Numbered from the stretch's first letter, positions 45,656-57,649 are shown. The stretch is DNA of 64,000 nt from Ophioderma brevispina (GCA_023653785.1 JAMKCH010010129.1:1-64000); one strand, 5' to 3'. Program-made: numbers and translations. The notes: generated by a model not told the origin, from the letters alone.

Positions 45656-46922
45656 GTAATAGAATTGTATCAACATGCTTTATTTCACTTAAGTTATATA
45701 AAAATCTCTGATATCTAGGATCTAAATATTTTGTTTACTGTTTCAGTCATTTTTCCACATCATTTTTGCCAGATTTATGCACTGCACAACCAATAGATCT
45801 GCATAATGAATTCTGTGTGATTATCATCTATACTCAAACACTTTTACTGGACTGTGTCTTCTACTTGTAAAGACCTATAATGGAATAGCATACACATTTT
45901 GTATTCCACGTCAGTTTAGTGGAGTAATATGGAACAACCCATGATAACTGCAAATGGAATATCTTGTGCACTCTGTATCAGTCATTATTCCCATCAATTT
46001 TGCCAGATTATTCTTGCATTGCACAACCTATCATGGATCTGTATGATATATTCTCTGTCTATCATTTATTCCTAAACACTTGCACTTTGAATTTCTACTT
46101 GGAATGACCTTGTTTAATAAAACAGCATAAATAGGATGTATTCCACATCAGTTTTACCCAATGTTTTATTATATTGCAGGAATATTGTAAACACTTAGTC
46201 AGTTCCAAGGTACTTTTCCTCAGCTAAAACATTTCTGAAGGTCTTTGTATTGAATGTGAAGTCATATTTTCAAATCTTGTGATCATTATGCAGCATGGAT
46301 GAACCTGTTATTGTACAGGAGGTCTTCACGTCTGTATTGGTTCCTAAATCTACCCAATTCCTATATGTACTCATAGTTTTTTGATCAGTTCATTTATTAC
46401 CATTTAGAATTTCTTGCAACAATACAGCCTTCTAAGGAACTGCAGCTCGGGGAACTTAGCAATCCATGGGTTGAATAGCATATGAGTGCCAAAAATAGGC
46501 TGATTTTACATCTTTTTGGTAATAACTTAAGGTGCTCAAGCCTCGGTCTCCTTCCTCTAGAATACTAGAATGCCGAGGGGCATAGTATGGTTTTGAGATC
46601 ACCGAGGGCCTATAGTTTCAACCATGCTCCGAATAAAAAGCAGTAAATATTTGTTTTATATACCGAATATATAGATTCTTGTCAAATGATTGGTTAAAAG
46701 GACATTCTAAGCCAGGATGCTAACACAGGCCTATATCATGTATGTGTAGGCCATGGCATGCATGCATGGTTTAACAATTTTGTGTAACTTAGGGTCCAAA
46801 ACTTGTGAAGAATTAGCAATCAACCTTTCTTGTGTTGAGGAAGTGATGTTGGAGTCCAAAACGGATTACCGTAATTGACTTCTTGCCATTTTTTTGTCGG
46901 CAAGATGCGTACAGCTCCGAAT

Positions 46923-47075
46923 TCAGCAACTTTTACACGGCCTGCAGATGGCCGTTATCGGTGTCAAATTATAATCCTCGAAAATCTTCACGGTGTATTT
47001 TACCTGCCGTTTGGTATTAGCTCTATGAGCTGCGTCTCTGATTCCTTTCAGATCTTCATCTACAAGCTCATAGCA
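46923..47075 (-). pseudogene. Possible ZMYM/Crypton-type recombinase N-terminal fragment
   Basis: One minus-strand frame reads YELVDEDLKGIRDAAHRANT and then KRQVKYTVKIFEDY, ending SC and a stop at 46923. The N-x-K-R-Q...W/Y-x-V-x-x-F-x-x-W/Y layout resembles the N-terminal helix block of proteins derived from Crypton/DIRS tyrosine recombinases. A second minus frame (47060-47257) with CTECKSD lies just upstream in another phase. The match is short and from memory, so function is not asserted. Confidence 0.2.
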
Positions 47076-47757
47076 TGAATACAGGTCCTGCGATTCAGCC
47101 ATTTCCTTGCCAAGCTTGCATCAGACTTGCACTCAGTACATTTTTGTTTACTCTGTACTGTCAGTTCGGCATATCCGTCAAAATGCAAAATGCGATCTCT
47201 TACACCAGCTTCAATATGTACACTTACAGGTTTCACACCACTAAATGCTGCTCCCATTCGTTCCTGTACAAAATGGGCGAGATGAAAACGTCATTTTCTC
47301 CTCAATGGAACATCTCAGACCTTAAAGCTAACATTCTGCTTGAAGATCATCATATCTCCTACCCAATCAATCATGAAATTAGGGTAGTTATCCCCAAAAT
47401 TTTCGAGCGGCTGGACCGCCAAGACTAGCATGCACCGTGGATCCTGGAGGTCACAGCACTTTTTCAGTCAGGTGTTCCCTGTAAGAATACGGTTAAAATT
47501 GGTTTGTCGGATCAAAATAACATATCAATGACAACCTTTTTTTGATATTCCTACAGATTTTATACTTAATATTGATAGCAACCATGATTTGCAACCCAGA
47601 TCTTGCCATTTCTCTCAGTTTTAAGGGTATACTTAGGCGAGGGTCACCAAAAAAAAACCACCTCATTTGCAGTGGGGGCTGGACTTACCGGTTTCTCACG
47701 TTATTTACTGGTGTGAATCCTATAATACGGATGAATAGTTCGTACGACAGTCTTGCT

Positions 47758-47806
47758 GGGAAGAGGTGTCCCGGGCATAGTTTATGAACTATGCCCGCTC
47801 TTCCCA
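47758..47806. repeat. Short perfect-type hairpin
   Basis: Arms GGGAAGAG..GGGCATAGTT and AACTATGCCC.CTCTTCCC around a four-base loop. The word GGGCATAGTTCAT repeats just downstream. Confidence 0.75.
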
Positions 47807-48400
47807 GGGCATAGTTCATTTTTGGTTCAATTCTTGAAGCTGGTTGAATTTATGCCTCCACTTTTAACCAATCAGATGACAGGGATCTATATATGAGGTA
47901 TATAATAATTTATTTCTAATGAAGTAAAAGGTTGGTTTGGAAAGAGGTTGCTAAAGTAGTTGTGGTCCAGGAATACAGATTGTTTCTGTTTTCTGAACTA
48001 TGTATACAAGCATGGTATGAATGATCTTACAAGTTAAGCTACATCAGCTTTTCCATGAACATTCAAGTATTTTCTCCAACACACACACATGGCAACACTA
48101 TGCTTGACATTGCCATTTTGTTGATAGACATTTCTGAAATTGTAACATTTTTCTTTGAATATAGTCGTTAGGCTTGTCATAGAGGAGGGAAAACAGTCAA
48201 GGAATTTTGAGGGCAATTCCAGAAATTTTTCTCAAAAGCAGGGTAAAGAATGTTTTTTTTTTTAATTCCAGAAATTAATCAAAAATGGGGAATTTATTGG
48301 GGGGGGGTGGTCAGGAAAATTACAGTTGAGTTGATTCTCCAATAGTTGTGGAATAAGAAAACATTGCATGATAACAAGTAAAAAATTCAGAATTTTTCAT

Positions 48401-48478
48401 TTAGACTTACATTTTACGTTTAGATTTACATTTTACGTTTAGATTTACATTTTACGTTTAGATTTACATTTTACGTTT
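48401..48478 (+). repeat. 19-bp tandem repeat x4
   Basis: Four nearly identical units of TTTAGATTTACATTTTACG, ending about 20 bp before the TTAA of the next element. Confidence 0.9.
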
Positions 48479-48500
48479 TACATCAATGTTAACATCTTAA

Positions 48501-49281
48501 AGGTCCATGGACATGGCTGAGTAGACATTTCTTAATTTCTTACATTTTCGTACCTCAACAGTATCCTGATGATATCGCAACACAGATTTTTAAAAGTGAA
48601 CATCGGGAAAGTGTTAAATTTCTAGGATAAATATACCCAAACTGACAAGGCCTTCTGCTTTCGCGAACGCGTATCAAGATGCTGGAGTTGGATTTGACCC
48701 CGTTAATGACGTCAGAGTAACAAGTTGTAAACAAAGCTCACACGTGGGCTAACCGCACCGCACACTCCAGATATCTCTCCTTGTCGGTTTCTTTGTCTGG
48801 GAACTTGAATAAAGCTATTCTGTTCTGATTCTCCTTGTCGGTACGGTTGCCGCTGGAGCACCCGTCGACAATACAGCACATTATTATCGTAATTTTAAGG
48901 CACCAAATCAAGAAAAATAATGCCATATGATACAACACGTACGACGCATACCGCGAGAAGTCATCTGTGTTTACGTATGCAAGAAAACTGGGCCACACGC
49001 ACGTTCGTTCCACGATGACGATCATGATGCGTTACGCGTATCGCGTAATTGTTACTCGGGCGTTACTTCCGGGTCATCGCTGCCAGCGCGACAATCACTT
49101 TCGTTTTGGAATTTCCTTTGAAAGCTTGTCCAAAACACATGATATTATGCCCAATTTTTATCAAATATACGGTTTCTCAATTACTGCTTCATGCAGATTT
49201 TACATTGATACCAATACATACTATGAATGAAACCATTTTTTGGTGGTATTATAAGTATGTTTAAAGCATGTCCATGGACCT
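48501..49281 (-). mobile_element. TTAA-flanked element with THAP fragment (family F4)
   Basis: TTAA at 48497-48500 and 49282-49285. Terminal repeats AGGTCCATGGACATG and its exact complement CATGTCCATGGACCT. It splits dispersed repeat X; the uninterrupted copy near 57150 shows the occupied site was an AT-rich TTAA-like word. TTAA targets with AGG-type ends fit the Kolobok or piggyBac groups. THAP domains occur in Kolobok- and P-type transposons, which favours Kolobok; that step is inference. Confidence 0.75.
48738..48881 (-). CDS. THAP-type zinc-finger N-terminal fragment inside F4
   Basis: ATG at 48881 to TGA at 48738, 47 residues. It begins MCCIVDGCSSGNRTDKENQN and continues ALFKFPDKE, then ERYLECAVRLAHV. 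The C-x4-C start and the F-x-F-P element are the first half of the C2CH THAP finger, a DNA-binding domain of transposases such as P element and of host THAP proteins. The usual tryptophan is a tyrosine, and the second zinc half (C-x2-H) and the A-V-P-T-I-F box are missing, so as written it cannot fold a complete finger. A short in-frame run precedes the ATG. It may be a captured or leftover exon, as the stop follows directly. Confidence 0.5.
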   Translation of the reverse strand: MCCIVDGCSSGNRTDKENQNRIALFKFPDKETDKERYLECAVRLAHV

Positions 49282-49564
49282 TTAATTTGGGATTTGCTTC
49301 TGCCACTACCTGGTTATTCAAACTCTCCACTTGGTAATTAGTGTACTTAAGAGGACCAATTTGTAGTTAATAAAATAGAAATAGCTGCAGTATGGGCTAC
49401 AGAAAAGCAAGAATCTGGTCATAATACTGAATCTGGGTACTGAATATGGTTTCAAATAGCGTGTAAAAGTAGATTTGATACTAACTTCACTTGTCATCAT
49501 CCCTTCATACCCAATGTTGCAGGCATGGACTATTAACTTGAATGAAAAGCATGTTTATATTTAA

Positions 49565-49887
49565 AGGGCCATGGTCTGATCTCTAATAGCCTTGTCCCCA
49601 GAACCCTAGATTTTACCAGAAGTGGTCAAAATTATCTGAAGGTGGCTAATTTTGTCATTTACCCTGTGAAATCTTAGGGATAAAGGATGTTTGGTGTGGA
49701 TGTTATGAGCGAAAATGGTCGACCAATATTAATTTTACACAGTACTCTATATGGAGATTACAAAATAACATATTTAGCTCTCACATCAAAATGGGTTGAA
49801 AAGTTGGCGCAAAACTTAACAGATGGGGTTTTGGGGTGAAGGCCATTCTATGAAAACTTCATATACTTAAAATCAAATCATCCCCCT
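49565..49887 (+). mobile_element. TTAA MITE family F6
   Basis: TTAA at 49561-49564 and 49888-49891, ends AGGGCCATGG and CATCCCCCT. Block L has a single TTAA-containing word at the equivalent point (about 40263-40268). A relative lies at 55279-55588. Confidence 0.7.
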
Positions 49888-51347
49888 TTAACTGTAGGAA
49901 AGTGAAATGTTGATGTAGATAGTATTAATGCTTTGTTAGTCAATTAAAGATGACACAGCTGTTGTAATGGGCCATTATTCATTTGATGTCCCACTAGTTT
50001 TATAGCTTTTTCCCCAAAGTGGATGACTTCATTGCAGTTTCACAGGTCATTAGCGACAGATATTACATGTATTTGGGAAAAAAAAAATCTAAATTTATTT
50101 TTGATGTTCAATTGAGCACAATCTGCAGTGTACCAACAGAGATAAGAAGCCAAGCTATGATCCATTGTTAAAAGCTGGAACATATAACACCAGGGGCCTA
50201 TTTTACAAAAGTAAAGATTACTCTTAAGTCATTTTAAGAAGAGTAATTCTTCTTAAGTCTGTAATGCTTCTTAATAAGAATTTGTAGGAATTCATAAGGT
50301 AAAATTAATAAAAAAATGGCCCAGGTATAAAAACAGACTGATTGAACTTTGTAAATCTCAGCGCAACAAAATCCTTTCAAATTTCTTCTTAGATTGGCTT
50401 AAAATGAGTTAATAATCTAAGAAAACTAAGTCTTCTTAAGTCCTGCTCTGCCTCGGCTTTCAATGATTTAAAATTGGCCACACGGTTGTGGTGTGAGCAC
50501 TTTTAAGTTTTATAGGGGTTGGGTTCCCTCCAAATCAGTCCGCTTTACCTTAATTCATTGTTTCAATTCATGACCGGACAAAAATATACTCATTCATAAG
50601 AGCAGTTAATGTTAAAACTTTGAGGTTTGGGCTATGACATTAATAGTTTCATTTTCATTAGACATAAGCCAATTATCAGAAAATGTCCCCAAATTAGACC
50701 CCATTCTGTTAAAAAAAAATCTGAATTTGCAAAATAAACTGGTCCATGTGTTTCAATTCTTGTTCAACCATAAGATGAAACAAATATTTTGTACATGATT
50801 TGACCACTAAATTCTACATATAGTTGACAATAAGGGCACAGAATTGGGTAATTTCAAATGTTATTTCATGGCCTAAGCAACAGTCATGGAGTAATAAACT
50901 GTTTAAAGATTTTAGACAAATAATACTGAGGTTAAACAGTCAATTGTATTGAATAATGATAATTGCTCTGTGATCAGTTGATGGAACCATGGAATTAACA
51001 TGGCTAAACTGCACCTGACCTTGCATTCTGCAATCAGTGTATTGACTACTTGCTTCGAATCTTGATAAGTATACTTATCTCAGTTTCAACCCATTATTTG
51101 ATTAAAAAGCAGCACTCAAAACAGTCCAGAGCTACATCGCTGGAGAAGGTTCTTGCCACGATGAAGTTTTCAGCTTTTGACCTTCATGTCAGCCCTTATA
51201 AATTGGTATTTTTCCCGGGTATTTTTCATTACAGGCTATACATCTAGGGTTGAATTTCAACAAGTTACACATCATGCAGTATTCTTACAGTACAATATAT
51301 GTCACTTCATAATTGTACCATATGGCACCATGCTTGCATTCTTTCAG

Positions 51348-51563
51348 GGAGCTTTTATGATCATACAGCCAGTACTCCTTGCACAAATCATCGCCCGCTT
51401 TTCGACGGATCAAACAAGATCGTCGAGCGAAACATATGCATATGCAGGAGGCTTGTCACTGACGGTCATCTTAAGCTGTCACTTTGGTCATCGCTACCAC
51501 TTTGGTATAGCGAGATTGGGCATGCAAATCGGAGTGTGTACCACAGGAGTAATATATCGGAAG
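51348..51563 (+). CDS. ABCC4: ABCC4/MRP4-like TM1-TM2 exon, copy 4 (intact)
   Basis: 216 bp, phase 0 at both ends, 72 codons, no stop; acceptor TTTCAG and donor GTAGGT. It reads GAFMIIQPVLLAQIIARF, then STDQTRSSSETYAYAGGLSL, and ends ARLGMQIGVC..GVIYRK. The M-I-I-Q-P motif matches the human K-V-I-Q-P more closely than copy 1, which has S-P. In contrast the loop G-H-R-Y-H-F lacks the H-H aromatic pair seen in copy 1 and human. It could replace copy 1 between the 18886 exon and the 59456 exon without changing frame. Inclusion of both in one transcript would duplicate TM1-TM2 and is less likely to make a working pump. Confidence 0.85.
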
Positions 51564-51771
51564 GTAGGTTTGTCTCTTTTGGATGGTCTCTATTGTTGAG
51601 TGGTAGTATCCTAAGAGTGGGTACAATGTGGGTCTTTTTCAGCTTTGTTATATAAATGACCCTTTTAATGGCAGCTGTAAGTTTAGAGATACGTCACTTT
51701 TCAAATTTATCTTAAAATATGTCAGAAAATCTGGAGCCAACATTTGCTAAAGTGCTGTTCAAAACAGGTAT

Positions 51772-51872
51772 GACTGTTTAGTGACCCTGGTCACTTCAGC
51801 AGACCTATACAGATTGTAAAAGTCTGATGAATTCATCAGGGTAACCAGTGACCCAGAGTCACTAAACAGCCA
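51772..51872. mobile_element. Short hairpin MITE
   Basis: Arms ACTGTTTAGTGACC...GGTCACT and the complement ending AGTCACTAAACAGCCAT, with a second inner palindrome TGATGAATTCATCA. Absent from the block L partner at about 45205. Confidence 0.75.
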
Positions 51873-52517
51873 TACCCATTCCAAACTGCAAATTTGTGTA
51901 AATTTTGCCCCAAGACTGTGTCTCCGGTATACAGAGATGCCAATTTTCGGGAAATTTCCTGATTTCGGAAACTGTTTGAATTTTTGAAATTGTTACCCCA
52001 ATTTGGGTCATTTGTACCGAAATTCACACACTAAAGGATTTTTCGCCACTTTTCCGAAGTTATCAGAGTGAGGAAAAATTCCATAATCACAGTACATTTG
52101 AATGTGGTTTATGTAATTTCTGACCTTACGGGAGCTATTTGAGTATGACTAACAGGATGTTTCTACAGAAGAGTTGCCATGCATTGCTGAGCATTTGCGG
52201 GTGTTGGTGTAAAATACTGATTAGAGTGCCATGCGGGTAAGGAATTTTCTAAGCATCACTCGGCAACCAGGCGCTCACCACCATCCACCTGAAGAGGTGG
52301 TTGTTGGTGGGTAACTTTGGGGATGACTCGCTGTAGAAACACTCCCAGGTGTTGGTTGCCGGGCGTACCAGAAAGGGCAGTCATGATTTGTAAACTCGAG
52401 CCAAAATCAGGACCATACACATTCTTTTACGGCGCTGCCTGTCATCTTCTAGCTCATGTTGTGCATTACACAGCATTCTCACTATTTTTCTACAATGTAT
52501 TGTTGATCATGTTTAAG

Positions 52518-52879
52518 GGAATTAGACACTATCAGTGATCCACCCGAAGAGTCAAAATATTTTAAATTTGCAGAAAGAGCTTTAAATTGAAGAATATGTC
52601 TGTAGAATTCTCACAAGTTATTTTTCCCAAGCAAAAATTGATAGAAAGGAAGAAAACAGCAGTGTCCAAAGATATAACTCTCCATTGAATTATGTGTTGT
52701 AGTAAGTGTCCGTAAGGACAGGAATGACAAAAACATCCGATTTTGTCCTTATTAGGTTGCTTTTGGTCCTATAACTTGTGAGGTATGTTAGGACACCTAA
52801 TCTTGTTACAAGCATGCAAAGATCTGATTTTTGATGTTTTGTTTTTATTTTCTGGTTGAGCAAATCACTGATAGTGCCT
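52518..52879 (+). mobile_element. TTAA MITE family F2, complete
   Basis: TTAA at 52514-52517 and 52880-52883. The left end contains ACACTATCAGTGATCC and the right end GATCACTGATAGTGCC-type sequence, an inverted pair. Absent from block L. It is the reference copy for the partial copies at 430, 16311 and 19156. Confidence 0.75.
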
Positions 52880-53159
52880 TTAAGCGGACTTTCAGCGAAT
52901 TTAATACTATTCTGGATGAACAGCAACTTGAAAGTAGACAACTTTTCAAAGCTTGTTTTGATTTTGGTCCATCTTGGTTGTTTACAACTAATCACTAGAT
53001 CTATATGGTGAATTCTTTGTCATCATCTATCCTTAAACACTTCTACTGAACTATGTCTTCTACTTGTAAAGAGCTCTATTGGAATAGCAATAACACACAT
53101 ATGCACTATTCCATATGAGCTTACTGGAGTAATATGGAACAACAAGGAAAATAACTTGT

Positions 53160-53690
53160 GTTCTTATGTACAGGAAAATGTCTTGATCTGGTGTTCAGGT
53201 TACTGATCTTGATAGGTTGGCTGAATTTGGTTTATTGAAAGTTGGACTTGTTTAAGTTTTATAGGCTGTAGTTTTGTTTCAGACTTCTTAATGGTATGGG
53301 TCCAACCTCTTAGAGTTCTTTCACTGAAGTCTTGTAAATCCAGTAGATTTCTACACTAATTCTTTCTTCAATTCTGTTTTTGTTACCTTTCCTAGACTAT
53401 GGGAAAGTATTCCTGTTGGTATTCGAACTGCTACTTCTTTATTTCAGTTGAAATTGTTTTCACTTTGTTTAATATTTCATGCTGTGCAAATTTGCGTTAT
53501 GTTTTTGTTTGTATGCCCATTTATTTGCATGCTTATTTTGTTTTATTATGGAAAGAAATCCACATCATTGTGTTTGGGCTCTATGGTCCATTTTTCTTTC
53601 CCGAGTTATTATTGTCCTTTTTGCTTTTACTTGTAACTCAAATAAATATTATTATTATTAACCCATATATTATTATTATTATTAACCCAT
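53160..53690 (+). mobile_element. LINE 3' end with (ATT)n tail
   Basis: A frame reads NSFFNSVFVTFPRLWESIPV then G-I-R-T-A-T-S-L-F-Q-L-K-L-F, the usual C-terminal end of CR1/Rex-type ORF2. A 3' UTR follows, ending CTCAAATAAATATTATT with an ATT microsatellite. Block L reads GGAACAACCCATGATA across the site. Confidence 0.7.
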
Positions 53691-53825
53691 GATATCTGGA
53701 AATGGAATATCTTGTGTACTCTGAATCAGTCCTTATTCCTCATCTTTTGCCAGATTATTCCTGCATTGCACAACCTGTCATGGCTCTGTATGGTATATTC
53801 TGTGTCAATATCATTTATTTTTATA

Positions 53826-54046
53826 CTTTGTTCATCAGCTAATAGGCAAAAAATATTTGGCTTTTGTTCATCCACGTGTGAAAGTAATTCCATTTTACAC
53901 ATGCGCTTCTTGCCGCAAGCGTGCACTTCGAGAACATCGCGCATTGCATTTGCCTTGGTAGTGTTGCTTACAGTTGTGGCCGTACTATTATATATCAATT
54001 TGCCATGTTAAGAGACTTGCCTACTTGGTAATGAACAAAGTATAAA
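53826..54046. mobile_element. TIR element, TATACTTTGTTCAT ends
   Basis: Left end TATACTTTGTTCATCAGC..AATAGGCAA; right end TTGCCTACTTGGTAATGAAC followed by AAAGTATA. Absent from block L (about 46070). The outer ten bases, TATACTTTGT, are shared with the MITE at 41559-41721. Confidence 0.75.
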
Positions 54047-55129
54047 CACTTTCACCAGATTATTTTACTTGGTATGACCTTTTTGAATGAAATCGCATAA
54101 ACATGATGCATTCCACATCAGTTTTACCCAATGCATTGTCATGTAGTAGTAATTTTTAAATTTTAGTTTCTAGGCCCTTTTCCTCAGCTAAATCATATCT
54201 GAAGTTCTTTGTATTAAAGGTGACATCTTATTTTCAAATCTTGTGAATTAATTATGCAGCTGGTATGAACCTGTCATTTTCTTGTAGAGGTCTTCCTAAT
54301 CGTGTTGGTTCCTAAATCTGTTTCCTATGTTCCTGTAGTCATTGGATCAGTTAAGTTATCAGCATTTGAAATTCTTGCTGCACAATAGCCTTCATCAAAG
54401 GCATATTCAGAAACTGGGCAACTCGGGGAACTAGGAGTACCCTGGTGGTCGAGTTGCTTTTAAATGCCTAAAGAAGGACAGTTTTCATCTTTTAGGCAAA
54501 AAAAATACGAGAATTGATCTCCACATGGAATTCCAATCTTCATGCAGCTCCTTGTGAACTTGTGAAGTACATTTTTATCCCAGCAGCCTGCATTTGTACT
54601 AAACTTATAAAACTATTCTATTTCTTGATATCTTCTCTTTGCCTTGCAAAACTTTGTATTTTCTGTTGGAAGGCACTACAATATTTTTATATTGTTTTGT
54701 TGTAGTTATCTCTATTCATGCATTAACAATTTATTTCTTATGAGGTAAAAAGGTTGTTCAGGATTTTAGTAGATAAGAACGTTTTCAAATTTTACGTACA
54801 AGGAGTTGTAAGATATTACTCTGAATGCAGTCATCAGCTTGTCTTTGGGGAGGGAAAACAGTCAAGGAATTTTGAGGACAATTCCAGAAAATTTGTCTCA
54901 AAAGCAGGGTACAGTTATTGAATTTTGATTGTTTTAAAGGGAAGTTCAGAAATTTTTCCCCAAGAGGATTTTTTTGAGGGGTCAGGGAAAGTTCCAGTAA
55001 TTGTTGTAAAAAAATTGGGCATGAGAAGCAATGTTTTCATGTGTGTTGGAAAAAATACTTCGATAGTCATGGAAAAGCTGATATAGCTTAACTTGTAAGA
55101 TCATTCATAGCATGCCTATAGTATGCACA

Positions 55130-55740
55130 ACTACTCTACCAACCTCACATTTTTACTAAATTTTAATTCTTCTTTCTCTCACAAAAACTATAACAAACAA
55201 TATGTTCCTATTTATGACAGGATCATTGCTGACACACACACTCTAATCTAGCAGAAGTAATTCTTTTGTAATACTTGAAGGTCTATGACCTGATTTATTA
55301 GTAGGAGCCTTGTCTCCTGGACCCCAGATTTCAACGGAAGTGGTCAAAACATTGGTGTCTGAAGAAAGCTATTTTTCTCATTTATCCTGTAAAATCTTAG
55401 GGTTAAAGGAAGTTTGGTTTGGATGTTATGAGCAATGTCCTATTAAGGTCGACCAATATAAGTATTACAGAGTATTCAGTGGGCTTACAAAATGTTGTTT
55501 TTAGCTCCCATGCATACAGATGAGGTTTTGGCATCAAGGTCATTCAATCAAGAACCAAAACTTTATATAATTAAAAAGGGCCATCCCTTTAAACCAATAC
55601 ATTAACGAAATAAACTGCACATAACATAGCTGCCACTCAGAGGTGAGGAAACGTATGTTGTACTTCAGGTTCACAGTTCAATTGACAATTTTGCATACCA
55701 GTAACACAGAGGTTGCCAGTTATAATAATGTTAGTTTTAG
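55130..55740. repeat. Intergenic stretch containing F6 relative
   Basis: 55279-55588 is an F6 relative: AAGGTCTATGACCTGATT at the left, GGGCCATCCCTTTAA at the right. The remainder shows nothing I can name. Confidence 0.55.
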
Positions 55741-56070
55741 TTAGTTATACCAAAGTTTTAAATCCGGTTTTGTCCCCGTTAACGAGGGTGGCCGGATACA
55801 CCTCACTCAGCAATACTGCAGTGAGGATTTATTGGAGCAAAAGATAATTGACCGGATGCCCTTCCTGACGCCAATCCACAGTTTTCGGCAGTGGGCCTAG
55901 CCTTTGGGCAACTACACCCACTATGCAAGGCAGCATGTGCTGGATGGCCGCCATTAGCTCTCCAGAGCCGACGCCCTTGTAGGCAGATCTTCTTTTTCAT
56001 TCTACCAGGGTAACCAGCTACCCTCCTCATCAGATTTTCTTTAAAAAATCCGATGGGGTGACGGGTTATT
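55741..56070 (-). repeat. LINE 3' end (same family as 43.0 kb)
   Basis: Starts ACCAAAGTTTTAAATCCGG as at 43015, 4995 and 5995 and extends further than the others (GACCGGATGCCCTTCCTGAC). Read on the minus strand this is a 3' UTR; no RT frame remains. Confidence 0.6.
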
Positions 56071-56074
56071 ATTA

Positions 56075-56360
56075 TTATAATAATAATAATGAGATTTATA
56101 TAGCGCTTTTTACACAAGTAGGAAATCGTCACAATCATTTCGCTTCACCTAGGACGGCAGCCGGCCAAGCGCACAATCCTATCAGCACTTAGATTGTAAT
56201 ATTCCCCCTAACAGCTACCCGAATATCGCTTGGGTCGACGAAGCAAGTAAGGTAAAGTGCCTTGCCCAAGTGCACAACACATTGGCCACAGCAGGGCTCG
56301 AACCCACAACCTTCAGATCATGAGTCGGCCGTCTTATCCACTGGACCACATGTGCCCTCA
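56075..56360 (-). repeat. tRNA-derived SINE
   Basis: Minus-strand head: GTGGTCCAGTGGATAAGAC (A box), an anticodon-loop-like CTCATGA, then GTGGGTTCGAGCCCTGC (B box). The body ends GCGCTATATAAATCTC, followed by an (ATT)n tail at 56071-56090. This matches the widely distributed tRNA-headed SINEs of marine animals whose tails carry a TATATAGCGCTTT word. Confidence 0.8.
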
Positions 56361-56759
56361 GTTCTTAGCCAGCCAAGCACACACCAGTTTTTAACTATGT
56401 TTATGCGTGCTGGCTGATCAGGGAAATATTAAAATCTTGTTCAACAGACTAAATTGGCTCTTGGTGACATGTAAAAGGTAGGTTGTTAGGCTTCCATTTC
56501 TCTACCTCCGTGCAGTGATATCATAACCTCGACACAGCTTTTAAGCATGCGTCAAGGTATGCCATCGTTGTGCACACGTGTAAAACATTGTTGCTTTCAG
56601 CCAGCGTGTGCGGTTTACTGGTGTGACCATCAAATCTCGCGCTCGTGTTATTGCACGGAGGTAGGGAAATGGCATATATTGTTGGTCTGAAGCTGTGAAC
56701 TCCAGGAAAATCTTCCAGCACATGTAAGTAATATTTCAGTAAAATTCAAGAAGGCTTTA

Positions 56760-57200
56760 TATAATAGTTACTTCAGATGATGGCCAAGCCTCATTCAATA
56801 TAGCAACTAAAAGTAGCCAAATGGACCATAATAGATTACAGCAATAGAGATTGCAAACCACAAACATTTGATGTGGGCCAGTACAAATGTTCACATGGCC
56901 CATATATAGATGATGTGAATATGTTGTGAGCCAACGTCCTGTGGGATATGGTGCAGCGATAGGTAGATAGAAGGAGAGATAGATGCCCCATATGTACTCA
57001 TTCTCATCCATTATTCATACATTAGATTTTTAAAAATGGACCCTTACAGATGAGTTTGATTCTCCAAATCGACATTTGTAATAAAAATAGAACTTGTTTA
57101 CATAAAAACAAGTCAGATTGTTCAGATTTAGTGCATGTCTAAACCTTGATATCTAAATTTGGGATTTTTCGCCGCTGCCACCACCTGGTTATTCAAACTC
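56760..57200 (+). repeat. Dispersed repeat X, uninterrupted copy
   Basis: Carries GATGGCCAAGCCTCATTCA, TTATTCATAC, GAGTTTGATTCTCC and AAATTTGGGATTTTTCGCC in the order seen at 4.2 kb. It supplies the empty-site reference for the F4 element. Confidence 0.5.
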
Positions 57201-57237
57201 TCCACACCATGTTTGTTATTGGTAGAGCATGAGTTAA

Positions 57238-57595
57238 AAGGCTGACTCAGAGATTTCTGAATGAGATTCCCTCAATTTTCAAACAAATGCTGTTTTTTTT
57301 TGGCCACCTGTGACTAATGCTTGTCCATATACTAATCATTGTGTTAAAATAGCTAAGCTCAAATCAAAGTCCCTTCATATAGAAAATCACAACATTGTTA
57401 TAAATTTCTGAACTCTTATTATACAGAGTATCCTATGGCCACTGTTTATCTATACGTAATGCTTACTGTATGAAAACAAAATTGGATTCATCTCAAACTT
57501 TGTTGGAATTGAGATTTTAGGTGACATCTTTATTTCTGTTGTTTTTTGTTATAATACACATAAAAAATTATATTTTGAAATCTCTGATTCGGCCT
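57238..57595 (+). mobile_element. TTAA MITE family F3
   Basis: TTAA at 57234-57237 and 57596-57599. Ends AAGGCTGACTCAGAGATTTC and GAAATCTCTGATTCGGCCT. Confidence 0.8.
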
Positions 57596-57649
57596 TTAAT
57601 AGGAGTAAATGAGGCAAACTCTAAAAATTGAACACTGGAATTGATTGGT

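Larger units (their letters stand above)
40060..48310 (+). repeat. Paralogous block L
   Basis: Corresponds in order to 49400-55130: phrases near 40240-40430, 41380-41430, 41760-42120, the TM1-TM2 exon, 42880-42930, 44990-45550, 45660-46525 and 47890-48310 all find partners in block R. Substitutions and indels are common, so the duplication is not recent. Private insertions in L include the MITE at 41559-41721, the hairpins at 42536-42862, the LINE at 43010-44690 and unmatched DNA at 46530-47880. Confidence 0.7.
49400..55130 (+). repeat. Paralogous block R
   Basis: The counterpart of block L (40060-48310). It holds the intact TM1-TM2 exon. Private insertions are F6 (49565-49887), a hairpin (51772-51872), F2 (52518-52879), a LINE 3' end (53160-53690) and a TIR element (53826-54046). 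In each case the L copy reads straight through the site. Confidence 0.7.
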
